Below, in pieces: positions 1 through 13,487 of a stretch of DNA of 64,000 bases. Position 1 is the first letter of the stretch, and the number at the start of each line of letters is the position of its first letter. The stretch is taken from positions 19,704,978-19,768,977 of the forward strand of contig NC_092192.1 of the NCBI RefSeq assembly GCF_043641665.1. Reading direction: 5' to 3'. The stretch is from Enoplosus armatus. Its lineage: Eukaryota; Chordata; Actinopteri; Centrarchiformes; Enoplosidae. The notes below the pieces were generated by a model that saw nothing but the letters and a program-made list of their open reading frames with translations, was not told the origin of the DNA and ran no database searches. The translations under genes were made by a program, and so were the position numbers.

Positions 1-128
1 AAAAATGAACCTCTCAGAAACATCAGACTTGAGACTGCCTTCTTTGTGTTTGGGGAAAGGTCACAGGCAGAGGACTACAGAGGCATCGCCATTAGCAAGC
101 TGCTGCTATCACAGCAGCAAATGTTTAA

Positions 129-366
129 CCACATGACCGTGGTGATATCGCCATAATAACTCAATAAGACATTAGCGACATGTTTAGCCAGCATATTGAT
201 TTGAGGCCAAATATATTTTCCATGTTTTTGTGCACAAGCTCACGTGTTATGGAAAATGAAAACCAACATGGAACATGGTACAGATTTCAGCAGCAACTGC
301 CCAGGGATTTTAATTTCCAGGGGCCAGATTTGCAAACAACGCATACATACACTGATATTTATAACA
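129..366 (+). repeat. First copy of a locally duplicated sequence
   Basis: Shares long near-identical stretches with 1722-2042, including ACCACATGACCGTG, CATGTTTTTGTGCACAAGCT, AAAACCAACATGGAACATGG and TTCAGCAGCAACTGCCCAGG. It lacks two internal segments found in the second copy. Short open frames inside it are repeat-derived and not called as genes. Confidence 0.8.
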
Positions 367-910
367 AGCAAAAATGCCAAAACAAATGTTTTCAGCCTCT
401 CAAATATGAAGATGTTCTGCTTTTCTCTGTTTCATGTAATTGTAAGCTTAATTTGTCTTTGGCTTTTAGATTTTGGTGGGACAAAACAAAACATCTGAAG
501 ATATGACCTTGGACTCTTAACTAATCCATAATGAAAATAACAACATAACATAACATACAGCAGGTAGATGATATTTTTAATCTTCACCTTTGTTTTGTTT
601 TTTTGACCACAGAAACATTGTGTTGGGACCTGAATAGTTCCTTGTTTGACATCGCAAAATCATTTTAAAGTCAAAAGTAGTGACTCAACACGAGAGTCAA
701 CATGACATTCTCTTGTCATTACTACAGTTATTTTGTCCTCTTCAGGCTACCGTAGCGGAACATAAAGCAGCTACAATTAAACAACCTTATATTTTCCACA
801 GTAAAAAATGACTTTTCAATGTGGTTCACAACATTAAATTTCTCCATTTTACAAGCTGGCTTTTTACTTTTACTGACAACAATTACTGACAAACAGCTTT
901 TTCTTAGACC

Positions 911-1257
911 TCATCTCATGTGCCAGTTATGTTTTTCTTCCAACAACACGAGGGCCAGATTCTTCTTGAGAAATACAAGAATTTCAGCCCTCTGAAGCTG
1001 TGAGCCTCTTTCTCCCTTCATCGATAATGTTAGCAGCAGCATTGAAGAGTCTCTTATTCTCCACCCTGGGGCAAGCTACAAAGAGAAATTTAGATGCAGG
1101 AGCCAGGAGAGGAGAGCCGAGGTTGGTCGATTCTCCAGAAGAGGAGCGGTTTGCTCACTAAAATAGGTTGCTTTCTCAAAAGGAGAGCGCCGGTGTCAGC
1201 TGGCCCAGGGTCAGATTCTGCTTCTCTCTCCTCCAGGATTTCATCAAAAAGACGACC
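911..1257 (-). pseudogene. hAT transposase C-terminal remnant, frameshifted
   Basis: On the minus strand short frames read SKPLLFWRIDQPRL, then VENKRLFNAAANIIDEGRKR, then AEILVFLKKNLALVLLEEKH to a TGA at 913-911. This order (Trp/Arg block, an ERVFSxAG-like block, a VFLKKNL block) is the C-terminal dimerisation region of hAT-family transposases, found at the end of ZBED-like genes. The three blocks lie in different frames with a stop between the last two, so the gene is dead. No DDE-domain start, terminal repeats or BED finger were found. Confidence 0.65.
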
Positions 1258-1721
1258 AACTCTGCTCTTTCATGCAATTCCATCACCCACAGAGAGGGAT
1301 ATTTGTACCGGCCTATTGCAAGGAGACCCGAGCAGAAATAGTAAAGCGTGTCACATAGAGAAGCTGAAGAGTGGAGTACTGTCAGCAGAGATCTTAGCGG
1401 AGGTTTAAGCTCCTTCTCTTTAGCTGGCAGAACTCACTGAAATCAAAAACCTGTCTTTGGAGCCATGAGAGCCGATTCCTCCCCCAGCAACGCTGTCACT
1501 GCTAAGAACTAGTAGACAATCTGCCAGAGCCTAAATCCAAATACTTCAGAGATGAGAGCTGTTATTCACGGTCCATCACAATCTCAACAAAGAGTTACTC
1601 GTTACATCTGCAGCATGCAAAGGTTCTTGCATATCTGTTTGTTCCCTTCTCCTGGCATCTGTCTCTGACGTGCCCACATTCGAAAAGACCCACCTTCGGC
1701 CAGTCAACAGGAAAATGGCGA

Positions 1722-2042
1722 CCACATGACCGTGACAATATTGCCATAATAACTCCAGACATTGGCTACATGTTTAGTCAGAATATTGATTTGAGGCTGT
1801 CTGTTACTCAATGCTGAATGCCAAATATATTTTCCATGTTTTTGTGCACAAGCTCACGGAAAAGCTCATGGAAAATGAAAACCAACATGGAACATGGTAC
1901 AGATTTCAGCAGCAACTGCCCAGGTTGGATCCAGGATTTTGCACGATTTGGGATTTTAAATTCCAGGGGCCAGATGTGCAAACAATGCATACACACAAAA
2001 AACAAAACCATTTCCCACACATAAACTGATATTTATAACAAG
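1722..2042 (+). repeat. Second copy of a locally duplicated sequence
   Basis: Direct-orientation partner of 129-366, about 1.6 kb away, with the hAT remnant between them. It is longer than the first copy, with extra sequence near 1795-1825 and 1925-1955. Either two insertions of one mobile element or a local duplication; the sequence does not decide. Confidence 0.8.
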
Positions 2043-2140
2043 ACTTTAGGCACAGTAGTGCTTTGAGCTAAATGCTAAGGTCGCCACGTTAACGTGACAG
2101 ACCAACAATGTCATCCCTGGAGCCATTCTGCCATTTAGCG
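2043..2140 (+). repeat. Fragment of dispersed repeat family A
   Basis: Contains TTTAGGCACAGTAGTGCTTT and GAGCTAAATGCTAA, matching the start of the longer copy at 38095-38440. The class of element is not recognised. Confidence 0.6.
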
Positions 2141-3599
2141 TGACTAAAAATGACCAGAACTCATGTGCAAACAAATGGCAATATTACAGAATTGAAATAC
2201 ATATGACAATAGGAATACATAGGAGTAGGCACCTTATGAACAAACTAATTTTATTAGATGCTGTCATTGCTGATATCATCTCTACAAAGTTGACACCTTC
2301 GTCTGCTTGGACACGGAACTAATCCATTTATTTTTATAAACATACAAACGCTTGAGTGTGCCACACACCCCCTGTTGTGTGCAAGTCACACATGGTCATT
2401 GCACAAAAACCATCCACACAATTAAACAAGTGCACCCATGTATCACTCGAATCAGATGTAAACAAAGAAAATACCATCTGTTAATGCATATCTCATTACT
2501 ACTGTATGTATCAGATAGTTGCCACATGTGGGTTGGGTGGCAAACTACAAAAGTCTCTGAGTGTGTGGGCATTCACTTGAAATCATATTTTTAACTATTT
2601 ATTATTATTATCTAAGCTAGAATCAATATCTTTCTGCACATTGCCATCCCCTGCAGAAGGAAATGAAATGATGTCCAAGTGTAGAACAGAGGCTAACCTG
2701 GACAGGAGGCAGGACTTTAGCTGTCTACAGATTACCCAAAGGAGTCCACTGTGACAAGTGGCCACAGAGGAAAAGCTGGTGTCAGGGTTTGTGGAAGAGT
2801 TTTGGACTGCACACAGACAGGCCTCTCTACGGGCAAGACACAAACTCAACCAGCCATCCATTATTTCAGTTAGCTCACTGGCCATATGGAAATAACAGCA
2901 GAGCTCCGGGGACAAACACCAGAATAACATTAAAGCTGACGGAGTTAGAATACCACAAAACCGCTTTCGCTGACAGCTTCATAGCCTGGCAATGCGGTTA
3001 ACATTGTCTGTTAACAAGTAGTGGTCCTGTTGAACTACCTTGCCAAAAATATTGTAAATACAGATTTATTTTAAATAAAAGGTGCAGTAAGATTACCCAC
3101 CCTGACCTTTAATCTTAACCAGAAATTAAGTGGTGTGGGTTCACAGCGGGCGTCTCATTCATGCTGGTGTCTCTCATACACAGGCTAATGGGAACGGGGG
3201 AGAAGTGGGGTGGAGTGCAGGATAGCACTTGGATGAGGTTAACTAAAAGATCTGAGAACTCCCAGAGACCTTGCTGGTTGTGCTTTGAATAATGAAGGCT
3301 AACATGCAGATGTGGTCGTGCGCCTGGCACAGTGTGAACTAATGAGGACCTGAAAATGTATTCATGTGTCCTCTCTCTACAAACAAAAAGAGACCATTTG
3401 TAACTGACTTGTCTCACTTCCAAGATTCATAATTATGTCTTAGTGTCGCTGACATTTGAGTCGTCTTTGGAGTAGGATGCAACAATGCAAGTGTGAAAGG
3501 TAACATTCAATTACAGCCGGATGCTCGTTTCCCAGTGACTTTGCCTTTAATACGTTCTACTCACAACAAGGTTCTCAATGTATTCCAACATGACTAAGA

Positions 3600-3740
3600 C
3601 CCTTCAGCCATGCTAGCACTCTGAGGCTACACTGTGTTGAATGCTAACACCAGCGTGGCAACATACTCACAATGACAATGTTGGCATGCTGATGTTGTAC
3701 CATATTCACCATCTTAGTTTAGCGTTAGACTCAGCTGTTC
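3600..3740 (+). repeat. Fragment of dispersed repeat family A
   Basis: AATGCTAACACCAGCG, ACAATGTTGGCATGCTGATG and TATTCACCATCTTAGTTTAG parallel the copies at 38095-38440 and 50980-51500. Confidence 0.6.
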
Positions 3741-6160
3741 TGTATGTAGTCTATATATCCATGCTTGGGTTTGTTTTGACTTATGTACTGTAGTCAAAAC
3801 TGCACTTACCAAAAAGAAGAAATTTAAGTTTGATTTATTTTCCTGCAGCTGCAGTGCCCCCTACATTAGTGTTCTCCTGGGGGCGGGAATTTTTGGTTCC
3901 AACACTGTTGGTACTGGTAGTATGATTGGTGCAATACCTGTGTGGGCACTAAAACAAGTTTGTAATATCATTTTAATGGCAACGGCCACTTAAGACACCT
4001 TGTTGCTGCTGCTTAGTATAACCTGTGATTTGAGCATGTGCCTCTGTACTAGTACTGGGTGTCGTGATTCGAATCCACGGGTAACGTACAAAGTGCATAT
4101 TTTACACTACACACACAACTAACCAGCTAATTCTGCCCCCCTTCCTTAAGATCCCTTTATTGTCATTCTAAAATAACGAGATCGCCCATGTGTATTGGAA
4201 ACAAAATACCAAAAAAAACCAATAATAGTAAAAGTACTAGTAAAAGTATTACACTTTTACTAGTATGTTGCTATAATGCAAAATTATAGCAAAATGAGTT
4301 GTGGTGGCGAGGCAGTGAAGGCAGAGATCATTTTGTGTTATTGACAAGGAAAAGTCAGAAAATTTAAAGTTTAAATTTATAGTCAGTATGAGGGCCGCAG
4401 CACTTGCTTGTATATTTCACATACTCCCTCCTGATTGGGTGGATTCTGGAAGTAGCCTCGGTGGATTAGTCCTTAGTGATGATGACGCCATCTACGTTTG
4501 CAACAGTAACACGTCACATGCACATCCTGCACTGACTACATGGAAATAAATGAGTTTGAATTGAATTTATGAATTCATGTGGATGCTTTATGTCAACTGA
4601 ATGTCTTGCCGGAGGCTGCTTCTCATTTTGTGGATCGTTTCTAAGTTGTACAGTGTGTGCTGCATACAAAGACTTTGTTGCTTTAGTGAAGGCCTGATTT
4701 GTGTCAATGCAGACATAATTTATGGGGTGCATGCTGCCTCAGAGCTGGGAGGCAAGAGAGAGTTGGCAAGAGACGGACCAGCACAATCAGGACAAGGCTC
4801 TATTTAAAGGGGTACTCCAGCAATTAAGTATTACAGATGTATGAAGTTAGGCGATTTGAGAGAGACGGATTAACGAGACTAACGCTGTGTTCACACATAC
4901 AGATATAAAGTCAAAGTCAGTATCTGGTCTCTAGTAACAGCTCTGTGGGTCTGTAGTGTTAATTCGCACGCTCTGCTCTGACTGGACGGTTGTTTTCTGA
5001 CGTTGCCACCAGGAAAAAGCCATCGCTTGTTTTAATTTCCTGTTGCACAAGTACAGAATAGCTTTGTTTGCCACCTTTTTTTAAACACGTATGTGTTGTT
5101 GAAGCTGTTTCAATACAACAAGGAAGACGCCCGAGCTGGCAAGACTGCATTGCCGCTGTGTACATGCGCTGCTGGAAGCGAGCCCGGCTACTCTTGCGGA
5201 ACCGAGAAGTAAACAACGCCATGCTTCCATTTCCGTGGGAATGAAAATGAGCTCTCACCTGGTTGCCCGCTGGCATTGCGTGACAGGATATTTGCATAAA
5301 GTTGAGCTTTTCTCAAGTTTTCCTTGAAAGGGCCAGAGCCACAGAAGACATTATACAACTGATTTCACAGGCTGAGTAGTAGGAATGGGAATGTACCTTT
5401 AATTTTTATTCTTTTTACATTATGAGGAATTAAGACTGAAGCCACGTGTGAAAATATGCTACAAAACACAGGGTGCTTTTTAGCTCACTGATGTGGTGCA
5501 TCAGAGTAGTTCAGATTCTCTAATACACAAAGACATATGGAAGATAAACACCCTTCACACATAATGACTGTTAACCGGCTTTCTATCGGTCATCTCAGCG
5601 CAGACATAACAGTCGCCTGTCGTACCGTTAGCCTGGTCTGTTGATCAACCCCAAAAACAAAGTGCAAGAAGTGATTCCATGGCAAACACCTCGAGAGCTT
5701 CCAGGAACTGAAGGCTGTAACAGAAACACTACAGCAGGTGCAGCTGCTACTCTTCTCTCGCAGCTGTAATATGAAAGCCTGTCAGACGCTGTGGAATCCA
5801 CAGTGAAGAGCGTCTTCACACTTCAGACTGGAAAACACAGTTCAGTCACACATTATGAGTTGTCTTTCATCTCTGAGGGAAGCTATTCTGTGAAAGTATT
5901 TATACCGCTCTCCTGCAAATGTGTTTTTTTTCTAAATGGCTCATTAAGGCTGTTGTCTTCAAAAAAGAAAAAACAAAGGACAAATTAAAATTCTGTTAGA
6001 CTGTCTTTTGGTACATTTGTGAAAACTACAACTCATACCTTTAATGGATGTACATCAAAGCATCGAACCCTACCAATGCTTAGCCCCTCTAGGTCAAGGT
6101 CATGCCCGGATTTCAATTTTCATCCATTTGGAGTGCCTGTAAATGTGTCTTCATGGCCAG

Positions 6161-6198
<38 letters not shown>

Positions 6199-7939
6199 GA
6201 AGCTTCCAGAGGTGCAGCCCACTGATGATGACCACTTGGAGGATACATCAAGTAATTACACATCAAACAAATGTAAGGGTCCTTTGGTTTGACTGCATCA
6301 AAGAAAAGCACTTCCTGCAAATTGCATGTAGCTCTGCAGTCATTAAGTGATCACAATCAATTGGCACGACGACTGAAAAAAGAAAGAAAATTGTTGCAAT
6401 AAGAGAGGCTGCAGGGAACAGCAGTGTTCACCAAGAGAAGAGCAGAGACGCTCCCTGTTTATTCTCCGACTCTCAGAGTTGAGCTGTGCTTGACATAATA
6501 CGGGTGAACGATGTCCAGGCCTCCATGTTAAACTGGTTATGACGTTTATTAAAAACACCAATGTAGTACACACAAACCTGCACACAATCACCTAAGGATA
6601 CAACCCCCCCCCCCCACCAGCCACCCACCCACCCTGCCTCAGGTGATTTCCCAGAGGAGCTGAAGGAGCTGGGAGCTGTTGACATGTCCTCTTTTTCAGC
6701 AGCTGGGTCGTAGCTCCGGTATGATTATCACAGCCCACCTGAGGAAGTGTTTAGGGGGTTACGGCCGTCAGCACATTCAGCAATTAAAAGTGGGCAAGGG
6801 AAGCAGGGGCGATGCTGGCATTGCTAATTTACACCAAGCAAACCAGCTGTCCGGATCACAAAACATGCAAACACATTACGCCAATGTAAACGTTGTTCTT
6901 TTCCGTTGCAATACACCTTGGACTGCACATTTCTGGAGGATTCCTCAAAAGGAAAATCCACCCAGACAAAAATCCATACTAAAAAAAACAGCTCTACCGA
7001 ACATTTCAGGAACTATTTTGTTGTCTATTTTTTTGTTCTCCTTACACAGAACTGGCCAAACCACAACTTTGCTGCAAGATTCAGCAATTCAAATGCAAAC
7101 GTACAACAGGACAAAAAGCAAGACAGCCATATGATCCCAGGTTGATTAGAAAACTATTTAATGTTGCTCTTAGTCCGGATACAAGCCTGTCACGCTCTGT
7201 GTCACAGTCCCATTTCTGGCATCTAATGCTCATAAAGTTGCACACAAAACATAATCTGAACCCACGAGAGGGAAGTTGAATTGCTCAGCAACAACACTCA
7301 CAAATATGTCAGCACAGTTGCAATACAGCCTCCAGCCATTCCTTTTAAATATTGGCCTGTGAATATTCAAATCATCATACTGTCAAAGCCAACCAACCAA
7401 AACGGAAACTGGTTTTCTCTTTGCTGAGCAGACTCCATGCAGACTCCACCAATTCATTAGTGGAGGTTAAGAACAAAAGTGGAGACGCTGCAGTCATTTG
7501 TTGCATGTCCTTCATGTTTTCGCTCTTTTTCAAAACAGGTGCAGCGCTGGAGAGTCAGTTCATTTTGAAGTCATCCTTTGGTGGTATCAAACAATGTTCA
7601 GCCAGTAAATTCAAAGGAACGATTCAGCACCCGTCCTCATGAATGAGGGATTAAACTGAGGGTAAAGTGAGCACCACTTGAGGCGGACATGAAGCCGTCT
7701 CTTGTTTTAATTAGACGCCATGACAGCAGTGAAAACCATGTTTGGGGCTTAAAACAGAGAGAGCCTGAGTTACCTTCAGCTGAATGAGGTCATTTCACAA
7801 AATCACAACTGTTATTATCATTCGTTATTGCTACAGTCATGCTGTCTATGCTGACCGGTCAACACCCAAATCATGTTCACCATGGCAGCAACAAACCATT
7901 GCTCCGGCATTCTTATTGTTTAATCATTTTGTCAACAAT

Positions 7940-8100
7940 ATAATACAAACACACAAAAAAAAACACTCACATTTGAGAAGCTAGAACCAGCAAATGTTTG
8001 GCATTTTTGCTTGATCAATGACTTAAATGAATAATCAATAATCAGAGTTGTTGATGATTCATTTTCAGCCCATTGATTAATCAATTAATCATTCCAGCAC
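7940..8100 (+). repeat. Dispersed repeat family B fragment
   Basis: Matches other copies in TTGAGAAGCTAGAACCAGCA, TTTGGCATTTTTGCTTGA and the final ATTGATTAATCAATTAATCA. A very common fish repeat; class not identified. Confidence 0.65.
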
Positions 8101-8399
8101 TAGACCACCACCCCCCACCCCCGGCCCCGGCCCCAGCCCCAGCCCCAGCCCCATGTTTGTGGAACAGAGAGGGGAAACCTGTGATCAGACCAGACACCCC
8201 CGTGTGTCACTGGACTACTGAGCAAACTAAAAACTGGGTCGCCTTGAGGGGTCCCTGGTGAGACCCCGGGCCCCAGCTTGAGAGACACTACAGTTAAATG
8301 CGGTTGCAGTTGTTGCCCATCGTCGGGTATGAGGCAACAGTATTTTACTACAGGTGCGTGACACACAGTGCGGTGGCACATTATCGGCGTGCATTTCAG

Positions 8400-8453
8400 T
8401 GCAGCTTCTGGTTCCATGGTGCAAAGTGCGTGCCCGCGCGCGCGAGAGTGTGT

Positions 8454-8485
<32 letters not shown>

Positions 8486-9150
8486 AAAGTGGTTAAAATC
8501 CCGCGCAGCTGCAGGGGATTCAGTCTCCTTCTGAGCAAACTGAACAACAATAAAACATGTGCAGCGCGATCCCTCTGCATAGAGCATGTTCTGCTTTACT
8601 TCCCCGTGTTTACACAGCACCGAGCACCCCCCCCCCCCCCCAGCCACGGCGGCGCGCGAACACGGACACTTGACAACGAGGTGACCTGAAAAGTTTCACT
8701 TACCCAAATGAGCGCTCGGGCGTGTTCCAGCCACAGGGATCCAGAGGGATGTCCCGTTCGGACGCGCGGCGCCTGTTTGATTCACTCTTGCTCGGAGCCG
8801 ATTATCGCTGCAGCCTCACAGGGGAGGAGGAGTTGGGGGGGGGGCGCGTCACACGGGCGTCTGTGGCTGCATGTGCGGCGGGATCAGCTGCTGACCTGAG
8901 ATGCGTCCCATGTTTCACACCCTCTCTTCCGGAAAACACGGAGAGCCCAGCCCGCGCCACCCTCCCCTTGTCTACAGCGAGGCCAGAGGGGGAAGACACC
9001 CAGCGGCTGGATGTGTGCACCGCCCGCAGCTGGCTGCCGTTGCACCACTGCGATGTGCGCGCAGCGGCAGAGGGGATGCTCACTAACACTTTGAGAGCGC
9101 TTTGTTGCACGTCGACAGCACACGGATAACCCCAACTTTTATTATTCGAC
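8400..9150 (-). promoter_or_regulatory. CpG-rich island, candidate promoter of a leftward gene
   Basis: Clear rise in GC and CpG compared with flanks (CGCGCGCG, GCGGCGCGCG, GACGCGCGGCGCC). On the minus strand a good donor lies at 8703-8698 (TTTGG then GTAAGT), so a non-coding first exon could end there and continue to the left. Open frames exist on both strands here (for example 8722-9129 plus, 8802-9152 minus) but show no recognisable domain and are common in CpG-rich DNA. A gene is not called. Confidence 0.4.
8434..8485 (+). repeat. CG/GT alternating purine-pyrimidine tract
   Basis: CGCGCGCG passes into GAGAGTGTG and then a pure GT run, at the left edge of the CpG-rich island. Such alternating tracts can adopt Z-DNA; that is inference. 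Confidence 0.8.
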
Positions 9151-10114
9151 ATGAGGTGAAACCACGGGTCCTAAGATCCGCCCTGTTCCCACCGCATGAC
9201 CACCAGCGTGCCAGTAGTCGCTGCGCTATTAAATGCTACACCATCGCAGTGGGTTACAGGAGGAAATACGCTGCGTTGTAACGTGCAGGGAATTAGACTG
9301 CACGTTGTATAACCACCGGGACCACATGTGGTAGTTTTCTATACTGCTCCTCCAGGAAAGATTGGATTTACCGGACAGTGAATTCATGCTGCAAAAGCGC
9401 AGCTAGCGCCCCTACCGGCCATTTGGACGTAGTTCATTTCCCAAATTGACAAAATTCAAATGAACGCCTCAGTTCAGATAAGCAGAGCGGTCATCTCTGA
9501 CTGCAGAGGGTAACAGTCTAATTACCGACTGCACTGGAGGCTTCTGAACATGTCGTAGGCAATAAGTGCATCAAAATCAATTAAATTCCCAGTAGGAACG
9601 TTTAACCTTTTATGTCCCCCAAGGGATCTCTGCAGAGCAGTGGCCCTATACTACACTCACGTTCAGGGGGAAATACAGTTCCACTTCACAGCTGCCCCGT
9701 GAATTATTATGCTGTGGTCTCCAGCTGTTAGACACAGAGCAGCCGGATAACGGAGATTGGATTTAGAGAGAAATTAAAAATAAAAAAAAGGCCCTCACGT
9801 TGCTGGCTGAGACAGTCTTGTCCATGTGAGAGTATGAAGCTCATTTTGTGTGACATTAGATATTAGATAGCAACATTTACTGCAGCCTCCTGTTGAGTCT
9901 CTCGTGGAACGTGAAAGTTCAGGCAAATATTGTCGGAGTAGGAGTCTATTGATATTCAATAGAACTCTAAGAAGACACACAAGGAAGTGCTCCGGTCATC
10001 ATTGTCTGCCACCTGAAGGCAACTATATCCGGTTATAAACGAAACGCACAGCATGTCCCTTTACTTGCGGCCTTATGTCCCACCCTGGATGAAGAGGACT
10101 AAGCGTAAGAGTAA

Positions 10115-10395
10115 TGAATGAATGAATGATCTCACTTATATAGCGCTTTTCAACCTTCACGGTTCCCAAAGCGCTTTACAGCTAAGTCTCATTCACCCAT
10201 TCACTCACACATTCACACACCAATGGCGACCGAGCTGCCATGCAAGGTGCTGGTCTCCATCGGGAGCAACTTAGGGTTCAGTGTCTTGCTCAAGGACACT
10301 TCGACATGACGGGGGCAGCCGGGGATCGAACCCCCAACCCGCTCTAACCAACTTCACCTCCCGTGCGACAGTGCTAACCACTGCGCCACCATGCC
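10115..10395 (-). mobile_element. tRNA-derived SINE
   Basis: On the minus strand the element starts with a tRNA-like head: A-box TGGCGCAGTGG and B-box GGTTCGATCCC, about 45 nt apart. It continues through a body with CACTTTCGAAG-type and AAAGCGCTTTGGGAACC segments. It ends in AAAAGCGCTATATAAGTGAG and a short ATTC repeat tail. This is a common fish SINE architecture. It is near full length; the Repbase name cannot be assigned here. Confidence 0.8.
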
Positions 10396-10859
10396 CTTTA
10401 ATGCGTGTTCTCATTTTCACACTGGATCTTGTCTCAGCTGTATGACAGCAGAGACGGATCACCGAGAGGAGACACAGGACTATGTCATCAAGTCCACAGG
10501 GTGATAACTTGAGGACATATTATGATCTCCTGCACGGCACATAATTGATGGCATGTAGTTCAAACATCCACACTCTGTTCGGAGAAGGCTAGTGTGAGGA
10601 GGGGCTGTGTGCCAGTAGTAGTGCTGACAATTCTAACATGCCTGTGTCACCATGATTCAGTCTCTCTGTGTTTCATAATGCCACAGAAGTCACTACCCCC
10701 CCCCCCCCCCCCTTAACACCAAGAACCACCACCCTCCTTCCGAATGCTCTGATTGTGTGTTAATTGAGTCGATGTTTCAGTATGATTTTGAATAATCTAA
10801 CTAACATATACTGGACCTGCAATCTGTTCATGAGCACTTAGACTTCAATAGTGGAGGAG

Positions 10860-11060
10860 AAAGTATTCTGATCATTTACTTCAATAACTGTAATTAAAAT
10901 ACTGCATTGAAAATGTACATATATGGTATGTAAGTATAATCAGGAAAATGTACTTAAAGTATGGAAAGTACTCAATGCAGAAAATGACCCGTGTGACTCT
11001 TACAGTGTTACATATCATATCATATCACATCATTCGATTATTATTAAATAGCATTTACAG
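10860..11060 (+). repeat. Dispersed repeat family C fragment
   Basis: Contains AAAATGTACTTAAAGTATGG, AAAGTACTCAATGCAGAAAA and CATTCGATTATTATTAAATA. The AAGTA-rich body and order match the copy at 59650-59890. Common in teleosts; class not identified. Confidence 0.65.
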
Positions 11061-11239
11061 TTTTATTTGGATGAGGTGGAGCTAATTTTATTGAATTATT
11101 TTTATTTACTTTTTATTTATTGTTTTGTATCTTAAAACAAAACGGAACATTTTTTTGTATTTCATACTATTCACTGATTGATTGTTTGGTTTGTAAAACT
11201 TCAGGAAATGGTGAGAAATGCCCGTCACAATTACCCAGA

Positions 11240-11460
11240 ACACCTTCACATTGTTTGTTTTGTCCAACCGATAGATGGGCAAAACAAATAAAGGTCAATC
11301 GACAAAATAACTGCAAGAAAAAGCGGCAAATTCCGCGCTTGAGAGGCTGGAACCATTAAATGTTTGGCTTTTTTGCATGAAAAATGATTTAAAGGATTAT
11401 CAGAATAGCTGCCAATTCATTTTCTAATTGATTAATTGACAAAGCTTTTCATCTCTAACA
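11240..11460 (+). repeat. Dispersed repeat family B fragment
   Basis: Shares GAGAGGCTGGAACCATTAAA, TTTTGCATGAAAAATGATTT and CTAATTGATTAATTGACAAA with the copies at 7940 and 13560. Confidence 0.65.
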
Positions 11461-13487
11461 GCATATTCTGTTCAGTAGTTTAATCTTGTTTTATTTGTAA
11501 AGTAACCAGTAACTACTGTAGCTGTCAAATTGTGTAGTGCAGTACTTACTTACAATACTTATACAAGTACCTTATTTTGTACTTGTGCCTACAGTCATTG
11601 GAATCACTGCGCAGTATATCCGACTGTTATCAGCTGTGAAACTGCAGTAAGTGGTCCACCAGACAGACAGTGGTTCTCGTAGGTGCTGCAGCCTCTGAGA
11701 GTACTCTCCCTTCCCTGTCGCAGCCGTGGGGGAAGTTCATTGCAAGTTCATTTAGTTTCTTGGCAACAGCCTCAGCCTCAGAGCACAACACTGGCTGACA
11801 CCATGGGATAAGGGGCAGAATGTCCTCCCTCTCAGCACAGTCTACCCCCAAACTGAAATTATTTTCCAGCCTTTTCGGTCTCAAGGCGATTCTCTAGACG
11901 TGTGTCCTCACAGGGCTCGCTGCACAGCCAGCAGCCTACTGCTCCTTCTTATGTGAGTCATAGTGCAAACCATCCGCCACACAGCCTTGTATGTGCATAG
12001 TTAGGCCGACCACATAGTCTAATGCAGGCATGGTGCATGACCAGATCATTATCAAAGATCTGTGACTCCTGCTTGCGTTAGAACTTTCCCAGTGGTGACG
12101 TTGTTAATGACATCTTGTGTGAGAGTCTATGATGAAAACTTAAAAGTTATTTCTGTGTTGTTGTTTTTTTTTACAAAGGTAAAACAATTCATATCTAATA
12201 GGAGCAGTGGTCAGTTTCGTTTGTCCCCAGTGGGTTGTTATTTCACCTGCACAAAGTCCAGCTTTTCTCTCATGTTTTATCAGCGTTTCATCAATGTTTT
12301 TTATCTCAGTATCAATGTAGAAACACGTTGCTGTGACTTTAACAGAGCACCCAGTGCCATTAGAGGAAGTTTTGCACCCTGTTATTGCAATGTAAACTCA
12401 ACGCAAAGAGACAGAGAGTCCGCTTCAGCTAAAATGTAGACAAAAAGAACCTATTCTATTCCAACACCTTTGTCCACGTGTGTGCCCTTTCCATGAGTTC
12501 ATCACTCTGTCAAGTTTTCTCCGCTGCTATCCTTGCCAGGCCGGTGTGTTTGTGTGTGTTTCACTGGGACGGAGCCCCTGCTGACTCATCCCAATCCTGC
12601 GTCCCTCTGAGGGTCAGGGTGGAAATACTGATACTAATGAGACCTTCCTCTATTTTCCCTGCAGCCCCTGGGATCCCACCTTCACTCCAGGAAGTTCCCC
12701 TGGAGAGGGGAGGCTCCCCTGGAGAGGGTGTGTGTCATTTCCACATGTGAGATCTGAGGAAGCATGACAAGACAAAGTATTTATGGTTGCGTGGTAATTG
12801 GTAGTCAGACAGGCGGGCGTAGGTGTGTGTCATTGTGTTTAGGCAGCCGTTTAAAACATCTGAAGGTTCAGAGTGGCGAAGAACAAAAACAACAGTGTTA
12901 TTGGTAAGATTCATTTCCTCCACCTCAGCAGATCTGACTGTACTGGCAGTGTGAGCTCAAGACAAAAGCAGGGTCGGACTTCATTACACAACAAAACCAG
13001 TTCACACTTCCTCTTCTTGGGAAGGATGGGCACATATAAAACATCCTGACATGACCATATAGCAGGGTGGTGTAACATCTCCCCCTGCTGGTTCAAAAGG
13101 TTCAATGCCAGTGGTTGAGGAAGCAAACAGAACATTTATTTAAAGGTCCCATATTTTGCTCATTTTCAGCTCTATATTTTTATTCTGGGACTCCACTAGA
13201 GTAGCTTTGCATGATTCACAGTTCAAAAAACTCTTTATTTATCTTCTACTGGTCTTTCATGCAGCCCCTCAGTTCACCGTCTGTCTGAAACGAGCCGTTT
13301 TAGACAAACTGAACCACCTCCAAAAACTTGAAGAGTCGTCCTGAGCAGAGGTCCAATAACTCAGACAAGCTGAGCGGGTGGATGAGCGTCCCTGTACTTG
13401 GTGGGTGGTGCTGTGTCTGGAGCAGATGACCTGCTGGGGGGCGTGGCTGAGTACTGTGACTGTATAGTCGTGACATCACAACCTTCA

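Larger units (their letters stand above)
1..8399. other. Downstream intergenic DNA, no gene supported
   Basis: Apart from the hAT remnant, the duplicated sequence and repeat fragments, this stretch holds microsatellites (CA at 6162-6197, a CCCCAG run at 8107-8152) and poly-C at 6605-6616. Open frames are all short, without homology or splice support that I can see. Confidence 0.7.

Noticed and set aside
8722..9152. Open frames on both strands in the CpG-rich block
   Set aside because: Such frames are expected in CpG-rich DNA where stop codons are rare; no recognisable domain, and the two strands cannot both be coding.
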